NCBI RefSeq assembly: GCF_029543245.1
Contig: NZ_JARQWV010000012.1
Coordinates: 62,001-126,000 of the forward strand
Reading direction: 5' to 3'
Length of the DNA: 64,000 nucleotides
Source of the DNA: Caulobacter endophyticus
GTDB lineage: Bacteria > Pseudomonadota > Alphaproteobacteria > Caulobacterales > Caulobacteraceae
A program made the position numbers and the translations under genes. The notes under the pieces were generated by a model that saw only the letters and a list, made by a program, of their open reading frames with translations, searched no databases and was not told the origin of the DNA. This document shows, in pieces, positions 24,413-33,457 of this stretch; positions within the stretch are counted from its first letter, which is position 1, and each line of letters opens with the position of its first letter.

Positions 24413-25324
24413 TTAAGTCTTGGGCTTGGCGGCCGGGGCGGGCGTGCGCTTGCTGGCCGGGCGGATGATCAGGGTTTCCTGCAGGCGCAGGCTTTCACCC
24501 TTCTTGATCACATAGGGCGCGCGGCCGGGGAAGACGCAGTTCTGCATCGACAGTTCGTTGCGCAGGATCCAGCGGGTGACCGGCTTGCCGTTGGCCTTGC
24601 AGCTCAGTCCCACGGTCCAGGCCGGGACGCCCGGCGCCGCGGGCCAGGCGAAGCCCATGGCCTTGCCGGCCTCGACCGGTTCGTTCTGGGCTTTGACCTG
24701 CTTGCCGTCCGAGCCGAACACCAGGGCGTCGGGGCGGATCAGGCGGATCGAGAAGCCGCCATAGCCCTTGACGTCGTTGCTGCCGCCCAGGGCCAGGCTG
24801 TCGGTACGGGCGGTGATGGTGGTGTCGAACTCGATCCGCCGCGCGCCGCCCTTCAGCGGGTGGACGATCACCGAGGTCGTCTCGGTGGCGGCATAGACCA
24901 CCTCCGGCCCCGAACTGACCAGCCAGTCGGCCTTGACCGTCACCTTGCCGCGCCCGGCGGCGTCGGCCTCGAAGCTGCGGTCGTGGATGTTGAACGAGAG
25001 GCCCTGCATGAACCAGCCGTCGCCGATGCTCTTGCCGTCGACCAGCACCTGGTGCCAGCTCCAGAAGGCGCCCCGCTGGTGCAGGTGATCGGCGGGCCGG
25101 TCCTCGGTCAGCACCGTACCGTCCGGCGCGTACAGCGGATGGACGTAGTTGGAGCGGCCGGGCTCCTTGGCCGGATCCAGCGGCTTGGTGCGGTAGACCA
25201 GCACGGTCTTGCCGTCCTCGGTGATCGTCAGGGCGTCGTCGCTGAGCACGGCGTCGATGCGGCCGGCCAGGGCCGGCGTGGAGGCGCTAAGGAAGAGGAC
25301 AGCGGCGAGGGCGGCTTTTCTCAA
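24413..25324 (-). CDS. Exported PmoA-like (DUF6807) protein
   Basis: This 303-residue protein has a signal peptide ending STPALAG. It has the features of the DUF6807 family, once called methane oxygenase PmoA, found mostly in polysaccharide-utilising bacteria. HPLYAPDGTVLTEDRPADHLHQRGAFWSWH and DGWFMQGLSF are the characteristic stretches. Despite the old name it is not part of methane monooxygenase. The start is TTG and overlaps the GST stop codon (TTGA), so translation is coupled. A periplasmic role on carbohydrate-related substrates is an inference from family context only. Confidence 0.78.
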   Translation of the reverse strand: MRKAALAAVLFLSASTPALAGRIDAVLSDDALTITEDGKTVLVYRTKPLDPAKEPGRSNYVHPLYAPDGTVLTEDRPADHLHQRGAFWSWHQVLVDGKSIGDGWFMQGLSFNIHDRSFEADAAGRGKVTVKADWLVSSGPEVVYAATETTSVIVHPLKGGARRIEFDTTITARTDSLALGGSNDVKGYGGFSIRLIRPDALVFGSDGKQVKAQNEPVEAGKAMGFAWPAAPGVPAWTVGLSCKANGKPVTRWILRNELSMQNCVFPGRAPYVIKKGESLRLQETLIIRPASKRTPAPAAKPKT

Positions 25325-25908
25325 GACAGATCGTCCTTGGCCAGGGCGCGGGCGAGGGCGGGGCGGGCGTTGGCGCGGGCCAGCCAGTCGTCATAGACGG
25401 CATGGGCCGGCAGCATCTGGCGTGCGAACTGCAGCAGGCTGACGAACAGGATGTCGGCCGCCGAGAACTGCTCGCCCAGCAGCCAGGGCTGCTTTTCCAG
25501 CGTAGTGCGCAGGCGCTCGTCGAGGGCCGCGTACTGGGCCTTGTCCTGGTCGTCCTGCCGCTGCTTCCACAGATTGGTCACCGCCGGTTCCAGCACCCCG
25601 GCGTAATAGGCCAGCCACGACAGGTAGGGGCCGCGGTGCGGATCGCTGATCATTGGGCCAAGGCCGGCGGTGGGGAACTTGTCGGTCAGGTAGAGGGCGA
25701 TGGCGGCGCTTTCAGTGATCAGCACGCCGTCGTCGAGCAGGGCGGGCACCTGGCCATGCGGGTGGGGATTGCGCGGGTCGCGCGCGCCCGTGCCGCTCAT
25801 GCTGCGGAAGATGTCGACCTTCTCGATGCGGTAGGGCGCGCCCAGCTCCTCCAGCAGCCAGAGGAAGCGCGTCGATCGCGATCGCGGGGCGTGGAAGAGG
25901 GTGAGCAT
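25321..25908 (-). CDS. Glutathione S-transferase family protein
   Basis: This 195-residue GST has a thioredoxin-fold N-terminal domain (LTLFHAPRSRSTRFLWLLEE; candidate catalytic Ser at residues 9-11), the glutathione-binding VLITESAAIALYL near residue 65, and an all-helical C-terminal domain. The ATG at 25908 is preceded by AGGAG seven bases upstream, so longer forms are rejected. It is the first gene of a tightly packed minus-strand operon with the PmoA-like gene. The substrate is unknown. Confidence 0.9.
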   Translation of the reverse strand: MLTLFHAPRSRSTRFLWLLEELGAPYRIEKVDIFRSMSGTGARDPRNPHPHGQVPALLDDGVLITESAAIALYLTDKFPTAGLGPMISDPHRGPYLSWLAYYAGVLEPAVTNLWKQRQDDQDKAQYAALDERLRTTLEKQPWLLGEQFSAADILFVSLLQFARQMLPAHAVYDDWLARANARPALARALAKDDLS

Positions 25909-26062
25909 GGCGCGTCTCCTTGAACCGTCTGGCCTTGCGGTCTTGCCGGCGAACGTAAGGCGAACGCATGGGCTCGGCAATCGGGAAACCAATGGTCGCC
26001 CACAGCCGTTTCAATGGCCATGGCGCCGCCGTGGAGACGGCGCCGACGGGAGGACATGTCCG

Positions 26063-26299
26063 ATGATGGATGCATCTCTGATCCGCGAACATCTCGAGGT
26101 GGTCGGTTCCGACGGCAAGCATGTCGGCCGGGTCGACCACGTGGTCGGCACCGAGATCGAGCTGGCCAAGCTAGACCTGGGCTCCGGCCTCAAGCACCAC
26201 ATGATCCCGCTGTCGTGGGTGGAGTACGTCGACGAGGAGGTGGTGCACCTCAGCCTGACCCAGGAAGACGCCAAGGCCCGCTGGCGCGAGAAGCACTGA
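26063..26299 (+). CDS. DUF2171 family protein
   Basis: This 78-residue soluble protein has a PRC-barrel-like pattern of strands. IREHLEVVGSDGKHVGRVDHV and KLDLGSGLKHHMIPLSWVEYVDEEVVHLS match the DUF2171 family, thought to be small barrel proteins. GGGAGGA precedes tandem ATG codons at 26063 and 26066, so either could be used. The function is unknown. Confidence 0.8.
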   Translation: MMDASLIREHLEVVGSDGKHVGRVDHVVGTEIELAKLDLGSGLKHHMIPLSWVEYVDEEVVHLSLTQEDAKARWREKH

Positions 26300-26313
26300 C
26301 CTTTCTTTTCTCT

Positions 26314-26418
26314 CCGAGCATCCCCGCGAAGGCGGGGATCCAAGCCGAGTTTGACTATGACCTGTAGCGGCGCCGAACCCTGAAAGTCAGCTTGGGTCCC
26401 CGCCTTCGCGGGGAAGAT
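26314..26418. repeat. MITE-like inverted-repeat element, copy 1
   Basis: Left arm CCCCGCGAAGGCGGGGATCC and right arm GGGTCCCCGCCTTCGCGGGG are inverted copies, each with its own inner hairpin, around a variable 45-bp centre. A second copy with an unrelated centre is at 44751-44855. The element lies between convergent genes. Confidence 0.8.
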
Positions 26419-26443
26419 CGGCGCAGGTTGCAGCGCCAATGAA

Positions 26444-26473
26444 AAAGGGGACCGGCGAAAGCCGATCCCCTTT
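26444..26473 (-). terminator. Rho-independent terminator of the aminotransferase gene
   Basis: The stem AAAGGGGA / TCCCCTTT has an upper stem CGGC/GCCG and a GAAA loop. On the minus strand it is followed by a T run. It sits 44 bp past the aminotransferase stop. Confidence 0.85.
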
Positions 26474-26516
26474 GTTCAGACCGCTAGATCCACAATCTGG
26501 CGCTCAATCCAACGCC

Positions 26517-27749
<1,233 letters not shown>

Positions 27750-27866
27750 TCAGGATTGCGGCGGTCTTTACGCCCGACCCCCTCGCGGCGCAACGCGGGA
27801 GGGGGCTTAAAGCGCGGCTTCTTGTCAGGTTGTGTCGCCCGCGCTACCGCTACCATTAAAGAACAA

Positions 27867-27892
27867 GGTTCCGTCGCGCGCACGACGGAACC
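27867..27892. other. Perfect 10-bp hairpin upstream of a secreted-protein gene
   Basis: GGTTCCGTCG-CGCGCA-CGACGGAACC lies in the 286-bp gap between the divergent aminotransferase gene and the gene at 28006. No T run follows, so it is probably not a simple terminator. A second G/C-rich inverted repeat (CCCCCTC...GAGGGGG) lies at about 27779-27806. Nothing else was recognised in the gap. Confidence 0.45.
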
Positions 27893-28005
27893 CCGCGTCG
27901 GGGGACGTGGTCGGAGCATTTTCGACGATCCTCCAGGGAAGGAGACGGCCGTTCGTCCGCATCGCGCGGGCGAGCAAGATCATGCCTTTCGGAAGGGGAA
28001 GCCAA

Positions 28006-28590
28006 ATGAGCAGGACGATTCTGGGAGCCGCCGTCGCGGCGCTGGCCCTGTCGTTGTCCGCGTCGGTCGCCACGGCGGCCGACGAGGGAATCATGAAGTA
28101 CGCCATCAACAAGCCGTCGACGGCCTGGAACGTCTACGGCCCCGGCCAGACCAACGCCTACGTCAGGGACAAGGCCGTGGTCGGCGGCGGCGGGGTGCGG
28201 GTGGCTGTAGCTACGCCCGATCCGGCGGCGGCTTGGAGGATCTCGGGCAGCCAGGCGGTGAACGGCAAGATCGCCAAGGGCGATGTCATCACTGTGGCCT
28301 TCTGGGCCAAGGCCGAGCCGGTGGACGGCGGCGCGCCGGCCGCCGTCGTGACCAATGTCCGCGTCCAGCAGTCGGCCGAGCCGTGGGGCGGCGTCGTAGA
28401 GGGCGGGGCCGTGAAGGTCGAAGGCGCCGAGTGGAAGATCTACAGCGTCAGCGGCCGGGCTGCGATGGACGCCGACAAGGGCGGGGCGGCGGTGTCGCTG
28501 CACCTGGGCTCGGCCAAGCAGACCGTGGTGCTGGGCCCGTTGTTCGTGCTGGACTTCGGGGCGAATTACGACCCGTCGCAGGTGAAGTAA
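28006..28590 (+). CDS. Secreted beta-sandwich protein, possible carbohydrate-binding domain
   Basis: This 194-residue protein has a signal peptide ending SASVATAA. The ATG at 28006 follows GGAAGGGGAA, and the longer upstream frame is rejected. The mature part (KPSTAWNVYGPGQTNAYVRD, KGDVITVAFWAKAEP, then VLGPLFVLDFG) has the strand pattern of CBM4/9-like jelly-roll modules, including the typical WAKA/E segment. A carbohydrate-binding role is inferred from that resemblance. No catalytic domain is attached, and no glycosidase lies nearby. Confidence 0.6.
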   Translation: MSRTILGAAVAALALSLSASVATAADEGIMKYAINKPSTAWNVYGPGQTNAYVRDKAVVGGGGVRVAVATPDPAAAWRISGSQAVNGKIAKGDVITVAFWAKAEPVDGGAPAAVVTNVRVQQSAEPWGGVVEGGAVKVEGAEWKIYSVSGRAAMDADKGGAAVSLHLGSAKQTVVLGPLFVLDFGANYDPSQVK

Positions 28591-28596
28591 TTCGGG

Positions 28597-28752
28597 GGAA
28601 TGCTCCCCCTGAAGGGGGAGCTGTCGCCCCCGGGTCCAGCCAAAGGCTGGCCCGAGGATAAACTCCGCGACTGAGGGGGAAGTGACAGCGGCGCGTCAGC
28701 AGCCGCTTACCCCTCCGGCCCTCTGGGCCACCTCCCCCTTCGGGGGGAGGAT
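28597..28752. repeat. Purine-rich palindromic intergenic repeat
   Basis: It starts GCTCCCCCTGAAGGGGGAGC and ends CTCCCCCTTCGGGGGGAGG. It contains the segment CTCCGGCCCTCTGGGCCACC, shared with the element at 5220 apart from one base. It occupies the space between convergent genes. Confidence 0.7.
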
Positions 28753-28757
28753 TTAGC

Positions 28758-29291
28758 TTACGACCGCACGATCTCCACGAACTCCTTCAGATGCCGGCGC
28801 AGGGCCTCGATCGTGCGCTCGTCGGTCAGGACGCCGTCCTCGATCTTGGTGTGGGCCTGGCCGACCAGCACGTCGCCCTGCGGTTCGGTGCGGGCGCCGG
28901 CGCGGCGCAGCGACAGGCGCAGGGCGTCCTGGGCGCGGACGGTCCCGGTGATCCCGGGCGAGGCGCCGACCAGGCAGCACAGCTTGCCGGCCAGCGGCGC
29001 GGGCTTGCCGCGCGAGGCCCAGTCGACGGCGTTCTTCAGCACGCCGGTGATGCCGCCGTTGTATTCCGGGCAGGCGATCAGCAGGCCGTCGGCGGCGCGC
29101 ACGGCCTCTTTCCAGGCGACGGCGGCGGCGGGGTCGCCCTCGGCCTCCAGGTCCTGGTCGAAGAACGGCAGGTCGCGCAGCGAAAACAGGGTGATCGACA
29201 CGCCGTCGGGCGCCAGCTCCTGCGCGGCGCGGAGGAGGGCGGTGTTGAACGAGCCGGCCCGCAGGCTGCCCGATACGGCGAGGATGTTCAT
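28758..29291 (-). CDS. NADPH-dependent FMN reductase
   Basis: This flavodoxin-fold reductase has 177 residues from the ATG at 29289-29291; the much longer upstream frame is a shadow. The FMN-phosphate loop is SGSLRAGSFNTALLRAA (residues 7-23), and the second motif is ACPEYNGGITGVLKNAVDW near residue 75, as in ChrR/YieF-type quinone reductases. It likely reduces quinones or other electrophiles using NAD(P)H. It follows the ParA gene on the same strand at 62 bp with no obvious link. Confidence 0.9.
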   Translation of the reverse strand: MNILAVSGSLRAGSFNTALLRAAQELAPDGVSITLFSLRDLPFFDQDLEAEGDPAAAVAWKEAVRAADGLLIACPEYNGGITGVLKNAVDWASRGKPAPLAGKLCCLVGASPGITGTVRAQDALRLSLRRAGARTEPQGDVLVGQAHTKIEDGVLTDERTIEALRRHLKEFVEIVRS

Positions 29292-29353
29292 GCGCGACTC
29301 CGGAACACTAAAGAGCCGCGACCATGCCCGCCGTCGGGCGGGGCGGACAAGGT

Positions 29354-30019
29354 TCAGCTGGCGCGGGCGGCCGGGGCGGCGACGGGCAGGGCCAGCAGGC
29401 CGGCGACCTGTCCCCACAGGCGGCCGATCTCCTGCGCCGCCGGGCCGGCGGGTTCCCATTCCAGCACCGAGCGGCCTTGGGCGATCGACTGCTGGAAGGC
29501 CGCGCGGGCGCGCAGGCCCACCGTGGCCAGCGGCAGGCCGCAGAAGCGCAAGGCCTCGGCCGCCTTCACCACGCTGGCCGGTTCCTGCCCGCCGCGCCTG
29601 GCCGGCGCCTGATTGATGACGATCAGGCCGCTCTTGCCCAGGCGTCGCACGGCCTCGGCCGAGCGGGCGACGGCGGCGATGTCGAGAAAGGTCGGCCGGC
29701 AGACCAGCAGGCACAGGTCGGCGGTGTTGATGGCGGTGACGACGTCGGCCTCGGGCGAGGCGGGCGTGTCGATCAGCATCAGGTCCACGCGCTCGTGCTC
29801 GGCGTGGTAGCGGGCCTGGAACAGCTTGCCCGCGCTGCTTTCCAGCAGGGCCGGGCCGTCGGCCTCGCGGCCGCGCAGCACGTCCGACGCCGAGCGCTGC
29901 GGATCGATGTCGGCCAGGATCGTGCGGCAACCGGCCAGATGGGCGGCGATCGACAGGTTGACGGATAGAGTGGTTTTGCCCGCGCCCCCCTTGCGCGAGA
30001 TGACGGCCAAGGTCTTCAC
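29354..30019 (-). CDS. Orphan ParA/MinD-type ATPase
   Basis: This 221-residue protein has the deviant Walker A KGGAGKTT (residues 10-17), switch-like LADIDPQRSAS (35-45) and Walker B DLMLIDTPAS. No ParB, chemotaxis or conjugation partner is adjacent, so it is an orphan positioning ATPase. It is not MipZ by sequence pattern or size. Its cargo is unknown. The chromosomal parAB locus lies elsewhere in Caulobacter. Confidence 0.85.
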   Translation of the reverse strand: MKTLAVISRKGGAGKTTLSVNLSIAAHLAGCRTILADIDPQRSASDVLRGREADGPALLESSAGKLFQARYHAEHERVDLMLIDTPASPEADVVTAINTADLCLLVCRPTFLDIAAVARSAEAVRRLGKSGLIVINQAPARRGGQEPASVVKAAEALRFCGLPLATVGLRARAAFQQSIAQGRSVLEWEPAGPAAQEIGRLWGQVAGLLALPVAAPAARAS

Positions 30020-30215
30020 GTACGTTTCCTCACCAAGCGCCCGCGTCCCCCTGCAGGCCTGTGGATAACTAGCGTCGCTCTACGACGTTATCGCAACGTA
30101 AATAACGTGGCGGGTGAAACCGGCCGCCGGCGCCCGCCTGAACGGCGAACTTTGGCGCCGAATGCGCAACGGTCACGCTTTTGACGCCATCGGGGCGCTT
30201 GACCCGGCGATAGCC

Positions 30216-30950
30216 ATGCGCGAGGCAGGGGCCGTGATCATCCGCCGTCTCATCGATTTCTTCACCAACATGGACGCCCGCGCCTGGCGCGCGGTGGCCG
30301 TCTCCTTCGTGCTGTTCGGCGGGGTGGGGATCGTCTTCCTGTTCGGCGCCCAGCTTCTGGGCCTCGACGGCGAGACCACGGTCGAGCACTGGCTGAGCGC
30401 CGCGCACGGTCCCTGGGCCTTGCCGGTGGCGGTCGGCGCCTTCGCGGCCCTGGCCTTCGTGGGCGTTCCGCAGTTCGTGCTGATCGCCGCGGCGGTGGTC
30501 GCCTTTGGCCCATGGACCGGATTCGCCTACAGCTGGATCGGCACCCTGGTGTCGTCGATGGTCGGTTTCTGGGTCGGCCGGGCGTTCGGCGGCAAAATGC
30601 TGGCCAGCCTGCCCAGCGACGGCGTGCACAAGTTCATGAAACTGATCGGCAAGAACGGCTTCATGGCCAGCCTGATCGTGCGCCTAGTGCCGTCCGCGCC
30701 GTTCATCGTCGTCAACATGGCCGCCGGCGTCACGCCCATGAAGGTGCGCGACTTCATCGCCGGCACGGCCATCGGCATCATCCCGAAGATCGCCCTGACC
30801 GCCTTCGCCGGCAACACCATCGTCCAGGCGATGCGGGGCGGGGGCGTGCAGCACATCGTCCTGCTGGTCGTGGCGGCCGCGATCTGGATCGGTGCGGGTT
30901 GGGTCGCCCGCAATTGGCTGAAGGCCAAGGAAGAACAAGCCGACCAATAA
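30216..30950 (+). CDS. TVP38/TMEM64 (DedA-like) membrane protein
   Basis: This polytopic inner-membrane protein has 244 residues from the ATG at 30216. Starts at 30114 (GTG) or 30270 are also possible, because no ribosome site decides. The SNARE-associated/VTT domain is marked by FVGVPQFVLIAAAVVAFGPWTGFAYSW split over residues about 85-110 and by RLVPSAPFIVVNMAAGVTPM, containing the conserved reentrant-loop proline-rich motif. VTT proteins are lipid scramblases or transporters. It runs divergently from parA. Confidence 0.85.
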   Translation: MREAGAVIIRRLIDFFTNMDARAWRAVAVSFVLFGGVGIVFLFGAQLLGLDGETTVEHWLSAAHGPWALPVAVGAFAALAFVGVPQFVLIAAAVVAFGPWTGFAYSWIGTLVSSMVGFWVGRAFGGKMLASLPSDGVHKFMKLIGKNGFMASLIVRLVPSAPFIVVNMAAGVTPMKVRDFIAGTAIGIIPKIALTAFAGNTIVQAMRGGGVQHIVLLVVAAAIWIGAGWVARNWLKAKEEQADQ

Positions 30951-30987
30951 TCGGCTTTGGGGCATTTATTGCCCTTCTCGCGGCGAA

Positions 30988-31020
30988 TTGACCGCGTTGT
31001 GAGCAAACGGCTTGCTGGAT
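30988..31020 (+). promoter_or_regulatory. Candidate leuA promoter
   Basis: TTGACC (30988-30993) matches the Caulobacter -35 consensus TTGAC. A weak -10 lies around 31011-31018. It sits just before the leader peptide, where the leuA promoter is expected. Confidence 0.35.
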
Positions 31021-31046
31021 TTGGCGTGGTTGGGTAATACAACCGC

Positions 31047-31115
31047 ATGTGCCGCGAACGCGACAACCTTCTTCTCCTTGCGCTGGGGCTTAGCCGCCCC
31101 TGGGCGTCCGTCTAG
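31047..31115 (+). CDS. leuL: leuA leader peptide
   Basis: This 22-codon frame starts ATG TGC CGC GAA and encodes Asn followed by four consecutive leucines (31068-31079). Two further leucines come before the TAG at 31113-31115. The four-Leu run uses CTT, CTT, CTC and CTT, codons that are rare here (leuA itself uses mostly CTG). A run of regulatory codons in rare form just upstream of a biosynthetic gene for that amino acid is the hallmark of ribosome-mediated attenuation. No strong ribosome site is visible, which is the main weakness. Confidence 0.75.
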   Translation: MCRERDNLLLLALGLSRPWASV

Positions 31116-31160
31116 CCGCGCGTACGTATCGTCGCGGCCGGTCGCTCAGGGGACAACCGC
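31086..31160 (+). promoter_or_regulatory. Candidate attenuator region upstream of leuA
   Basis: Overlapping short inverted repeats follow the leucine run: GGGGC/GCCCC at 31086-31101 and CCGCG/CGCGG at 31116-31137. These could form the alternative structures of an attenuator. I could not fold the RNA, and no strong T run is visible. Confidence 0.35.
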
Positions 31161-31195
31161 CCTTCAGCCCTCCGGACCTCGCGAAAGACACCCCC

Positions 31196-32785
31196 ATGAC
31201 CGCCCCCATTTCGCCCGTCGCCGCTGACTCCAAGATCGGGTCGGGCCGCGACAACGTCGTCATCTTCGACACCACCATGCGCGACGGCGAGCAGTCGCCC
31301 GGCGCCTCGATGTCGCTGGAAGAAAAGCTGGAGCTGGCCAAGATCCTCGAGGAGATGGGGGTCGACATCATCGAGGCAGGCTTCCCGATCGCCTCGAACG
31401 GCGACTTCCAGTCGGTCAACGAGATCGCCAAGATCGTCAAGAACAGCACGATCGCCGGCCTGTGCCGCGCCCACCAGGTCGATATCGACCGCTGCGCCGA
31501 GGCCCTGAAGCCCACCCAGCGCGGCCGCATCCACGTGGTGATCGCCACCTCCGACCTGCACATGAAGCACAAGCTGCAGATGGAGCCGGACGCCGTCATC
31601 GACGTCATCGCCCGCTCGGTGACCCACGCCCGCAATCTGCGCGACGACGTCGAGTGGTCGGCCGAGGACGCCACCCGCAGCGACCGCCAGTTCCTGCGCC
31701 GCGCCATCGAGACCGCCATCAAGGCCGGCGCCACGACGATCAACCTGCCCGACACGGTCGGCTACACCTATCCGTCGGAATACGCCGACCTGTTTGATTG
31801 GATGACTAAGAACGTCGAGGGCGCCGACAAGGTGATCTTCTCGACCCACTGCCACAACGACCTGGGCCTGGCCGTGGCCAACAGCCTGGCCGGCGTGCAG
31901 GGCGGCGCCCGCCAGATCGAGTGCGCCATCAATGGCCTGGGCGAGCGCGCCGGCAACGCCGCGCTGGAAGAGGTGGTGATGGCCCTGAAGGTGCGCGGCG
32001 ACAAGCTGCCCTTCCAGACCGGCATCGACACCACCCACATCACCCGCGCCAGCCGCTATGTATCGGCCATCACCGGCTTCCCGGTGCAGTACAACAAGGC
32101 CATCGTCGGCAAGAACGCCTTCGCGCACGAGAGCGGCATCCACCAGGACGGCATGCTCAAGAACCGCGAGACCTACGAGATCATGACCCCGGAGTCGGTC
32201 GGCCAGGCGCCGTCCAGCCTGGTCATGGGCAAGCACTCGGGCAGCCACGCCTTCCGCGCCAAGCTGAAGGACCTGGGCTACGAGCTGGGCCAGAACGCCC
32301 TGAAGGAGGCCTTCGGCCGCTTCAAGGACCTGGCCGACCGCAAGAAGCACGTCTACGACGACGACATCATCGCCCTGGTCGACGACGCCCTGGCGCGCGG
32401 CTCGGAAAAGATCCGCGTCTCGCACCTGCGGGTGGTGGCCGGCACGGAAGGCCAGTCGGCCGAGCTGACCCTGGACGTCGACGGCCAGGCCAAGAGCGCC
32501 GAGGCCTCGGGCGATGGTCCGGTGGACGCGGTGTTCAACGCCATCCACAAGATCGTGCCGCACAGCGCCGCCCTGCGCCTGTTCCAGGTGCACGCGGTCA
32601 CCGAAGGCACCGACGCCCAGGCTCAGGTCTCGGTGCGTCTGGAAGAGGACGGCCGCATCGCCACCGGCGCGGCCGCCGACACCGACACCCTGACCGCCTC
32701 GGCCAAGGCGTATGTGAACGCCCTCAACAACCTTTTCGCGCGCAAGGAAAAGAGCGCGCCGGCGGCCATCGCCAGCGGCTTCTGA
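31196..32785 (+). CDS. leuA: 2-isopropylmalate synthase
   Basis: This enzyme condenses acetyl-CoA with 2-oxoisovalerate in the first committed step of leucine synthesis. The 529 residues contain the substrate/metal motif FDTTMRDGEQSPG (24-36), the metal-binding HCHND (218-222) and a C-terminal regulatory LeuA dimer domain (about 385-520) that binds leucine. Length and motif order are normal. Leucine control is expected both by feedback at the protein level and by the leader peptide 80 bp upstream. A 10-bp stem hairpin follows the stop codon. Confidence 0.96.
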   Translation: MTAPISPVAADSKIGSGRDNVVIFDTTMRDGEQSPGASMSLEEKLELAKILEEMGVDIIEAGFPIASNGDFQSVNEIAKIVKNSTIAGLCRAHQVDIDRCAEALKPTQRGRIHVVIATSDLHMKHKLQMEPDAVIDVIARSVTHARNLRDDVEWSAEDATRSDRQFLRRAIETAIKAGATTINLPDTVGYTYPSEYADLFDWMTKNVEGADKVIFSTHCHNDLGLAVANSLAGVQGGARQIECAINGLGERAGNAALEEVVMALKVRGDKLPFQTGIDTTHITRASRYVSAITGFPVQYNKAIVGKNAFAHESGIHQDGMLKNRETYEIMTPESVGQAPSSLVMGKHSGSHAFRAKLKDLGYELGQNALKEAFGRFKDLADRKKHVYDDDIIALVDDALARGSEKIRVSHLRVVAGTEGQSAELTLDVDGQAKSAEASGDGPVDAVFNAIHKIVPHSAALRLFQVHAVTEGTDAQAQVSVRLEEDGRIATGAAADTDTLTASAKAYVNALNNLFARKEKSAPAAIASGF

Positions 32786-32801
32786 TCCGGTCCTGAAACG
32801 A

Positions 32802-32826
32802 CATCGCCCGGGCGAACCGGGCGATG
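32802..32826 (+). terminator. Hairpin terminator after leuA
   Basis: The perfect 10-bp stem CATCGCCCGG / CCGGGCGATG has a GCGAA loop and lies 16 bp past the leuA stop. The following T run is weak. Confidence 0.65.
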
Positions 32827-32860
32827 CGTTGCGGACGGAGCGGTGGTCGGGGAGGCGGTC

Positions 32861-33334
32861 TCAAGCCGCCTTGCGCCAGCCCCAGCGACGCGTGGCCAGG
32901 ATTTCGGCGGCCAAATGCGCCTGCGGCTGCACATCGAGACCCAGCCGGGCCAGGCCCTCGCACAGCGACTGGCGCTGCTCGGCGTCGATGACGGCGCCGA
33001 CGTCGATCACCATCACCCCGCCCGGGCGCAGAAGGCCGATGGTCGAGGCCGCGGTCGCACGCACGTCGTCGGCCGTGGGGCAGCCCACGACCAGCAGCAC
33101 GTCGCTGCGTTCGTCGGCGGCCGCGCAGGTGGCCCGGCGGGCGATTTCCACGCGCTGGTAACCGCGCCGCCACAGCTGTCCCATGGCCTCGGGGGCGTCC
33201 GGTCCGGTCACCGCCACGAAGCACAGCGGCGTGGCCTGGGCCAGTTCCAGCATACGGTCGAGCGTCGGATCGATCCCGTCGGTCGGGACGCCCAGCAGAA
33301 ACTGAGCGGCTTGACGGAGCGGATGGAGAGACAT
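32861..33334 (-). CDS. Hypothetical protein, methyltransferase-like fold fragment
   Basis: This 157-residue soluble protein has alternating strands and helices. DVLLVVGCPTADDV and LLRPGGVMVIDVGAVIDAEQ recall the late half of a class I methyltransferase fold. The SAM-binding glycine-rich motif I is absent, so methyl transfer is doubtful. It is convergent with leuA, and divergent from a true methyltransferase gene that lies 123 bp away. The function is unknown. Confidence 0.55.
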   Translation of the reverse strand: MSLHPLRQAAQFLLGVPTDGIDPTLDRMLELAQATPLCFVAVTGPDAPEAMGQLWRRGYQRVEIARRATCAAADERSDVLLVVGCPTADDVRATAASTIGLLRPGGVMVIDVGAVIDAEQRQSLCEGLARLGLDVQPQAHLAAEILATRRWGWRKAA

Positions 33335-33457
33335 GGTGAACGCCTTGTTAGGAAACGCAGCTTATGTGCGCCAACCCCGCTGTTCTGACGCCGCCCCGCG
33401 TCAGGGCGCCATTCGTAAACCCGCCGCCGGCGTAAGGGCGGCATAAGGAGCCGATCG

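Noticed and set aside
29292..29930. N-terminal extension of the FMN reductase
   Set aside because: The upstream frame lies entirely opposite or inside the ParA gene in another frame and is Arg-rich nonsense; the flavodoxin fold starts at 29291.
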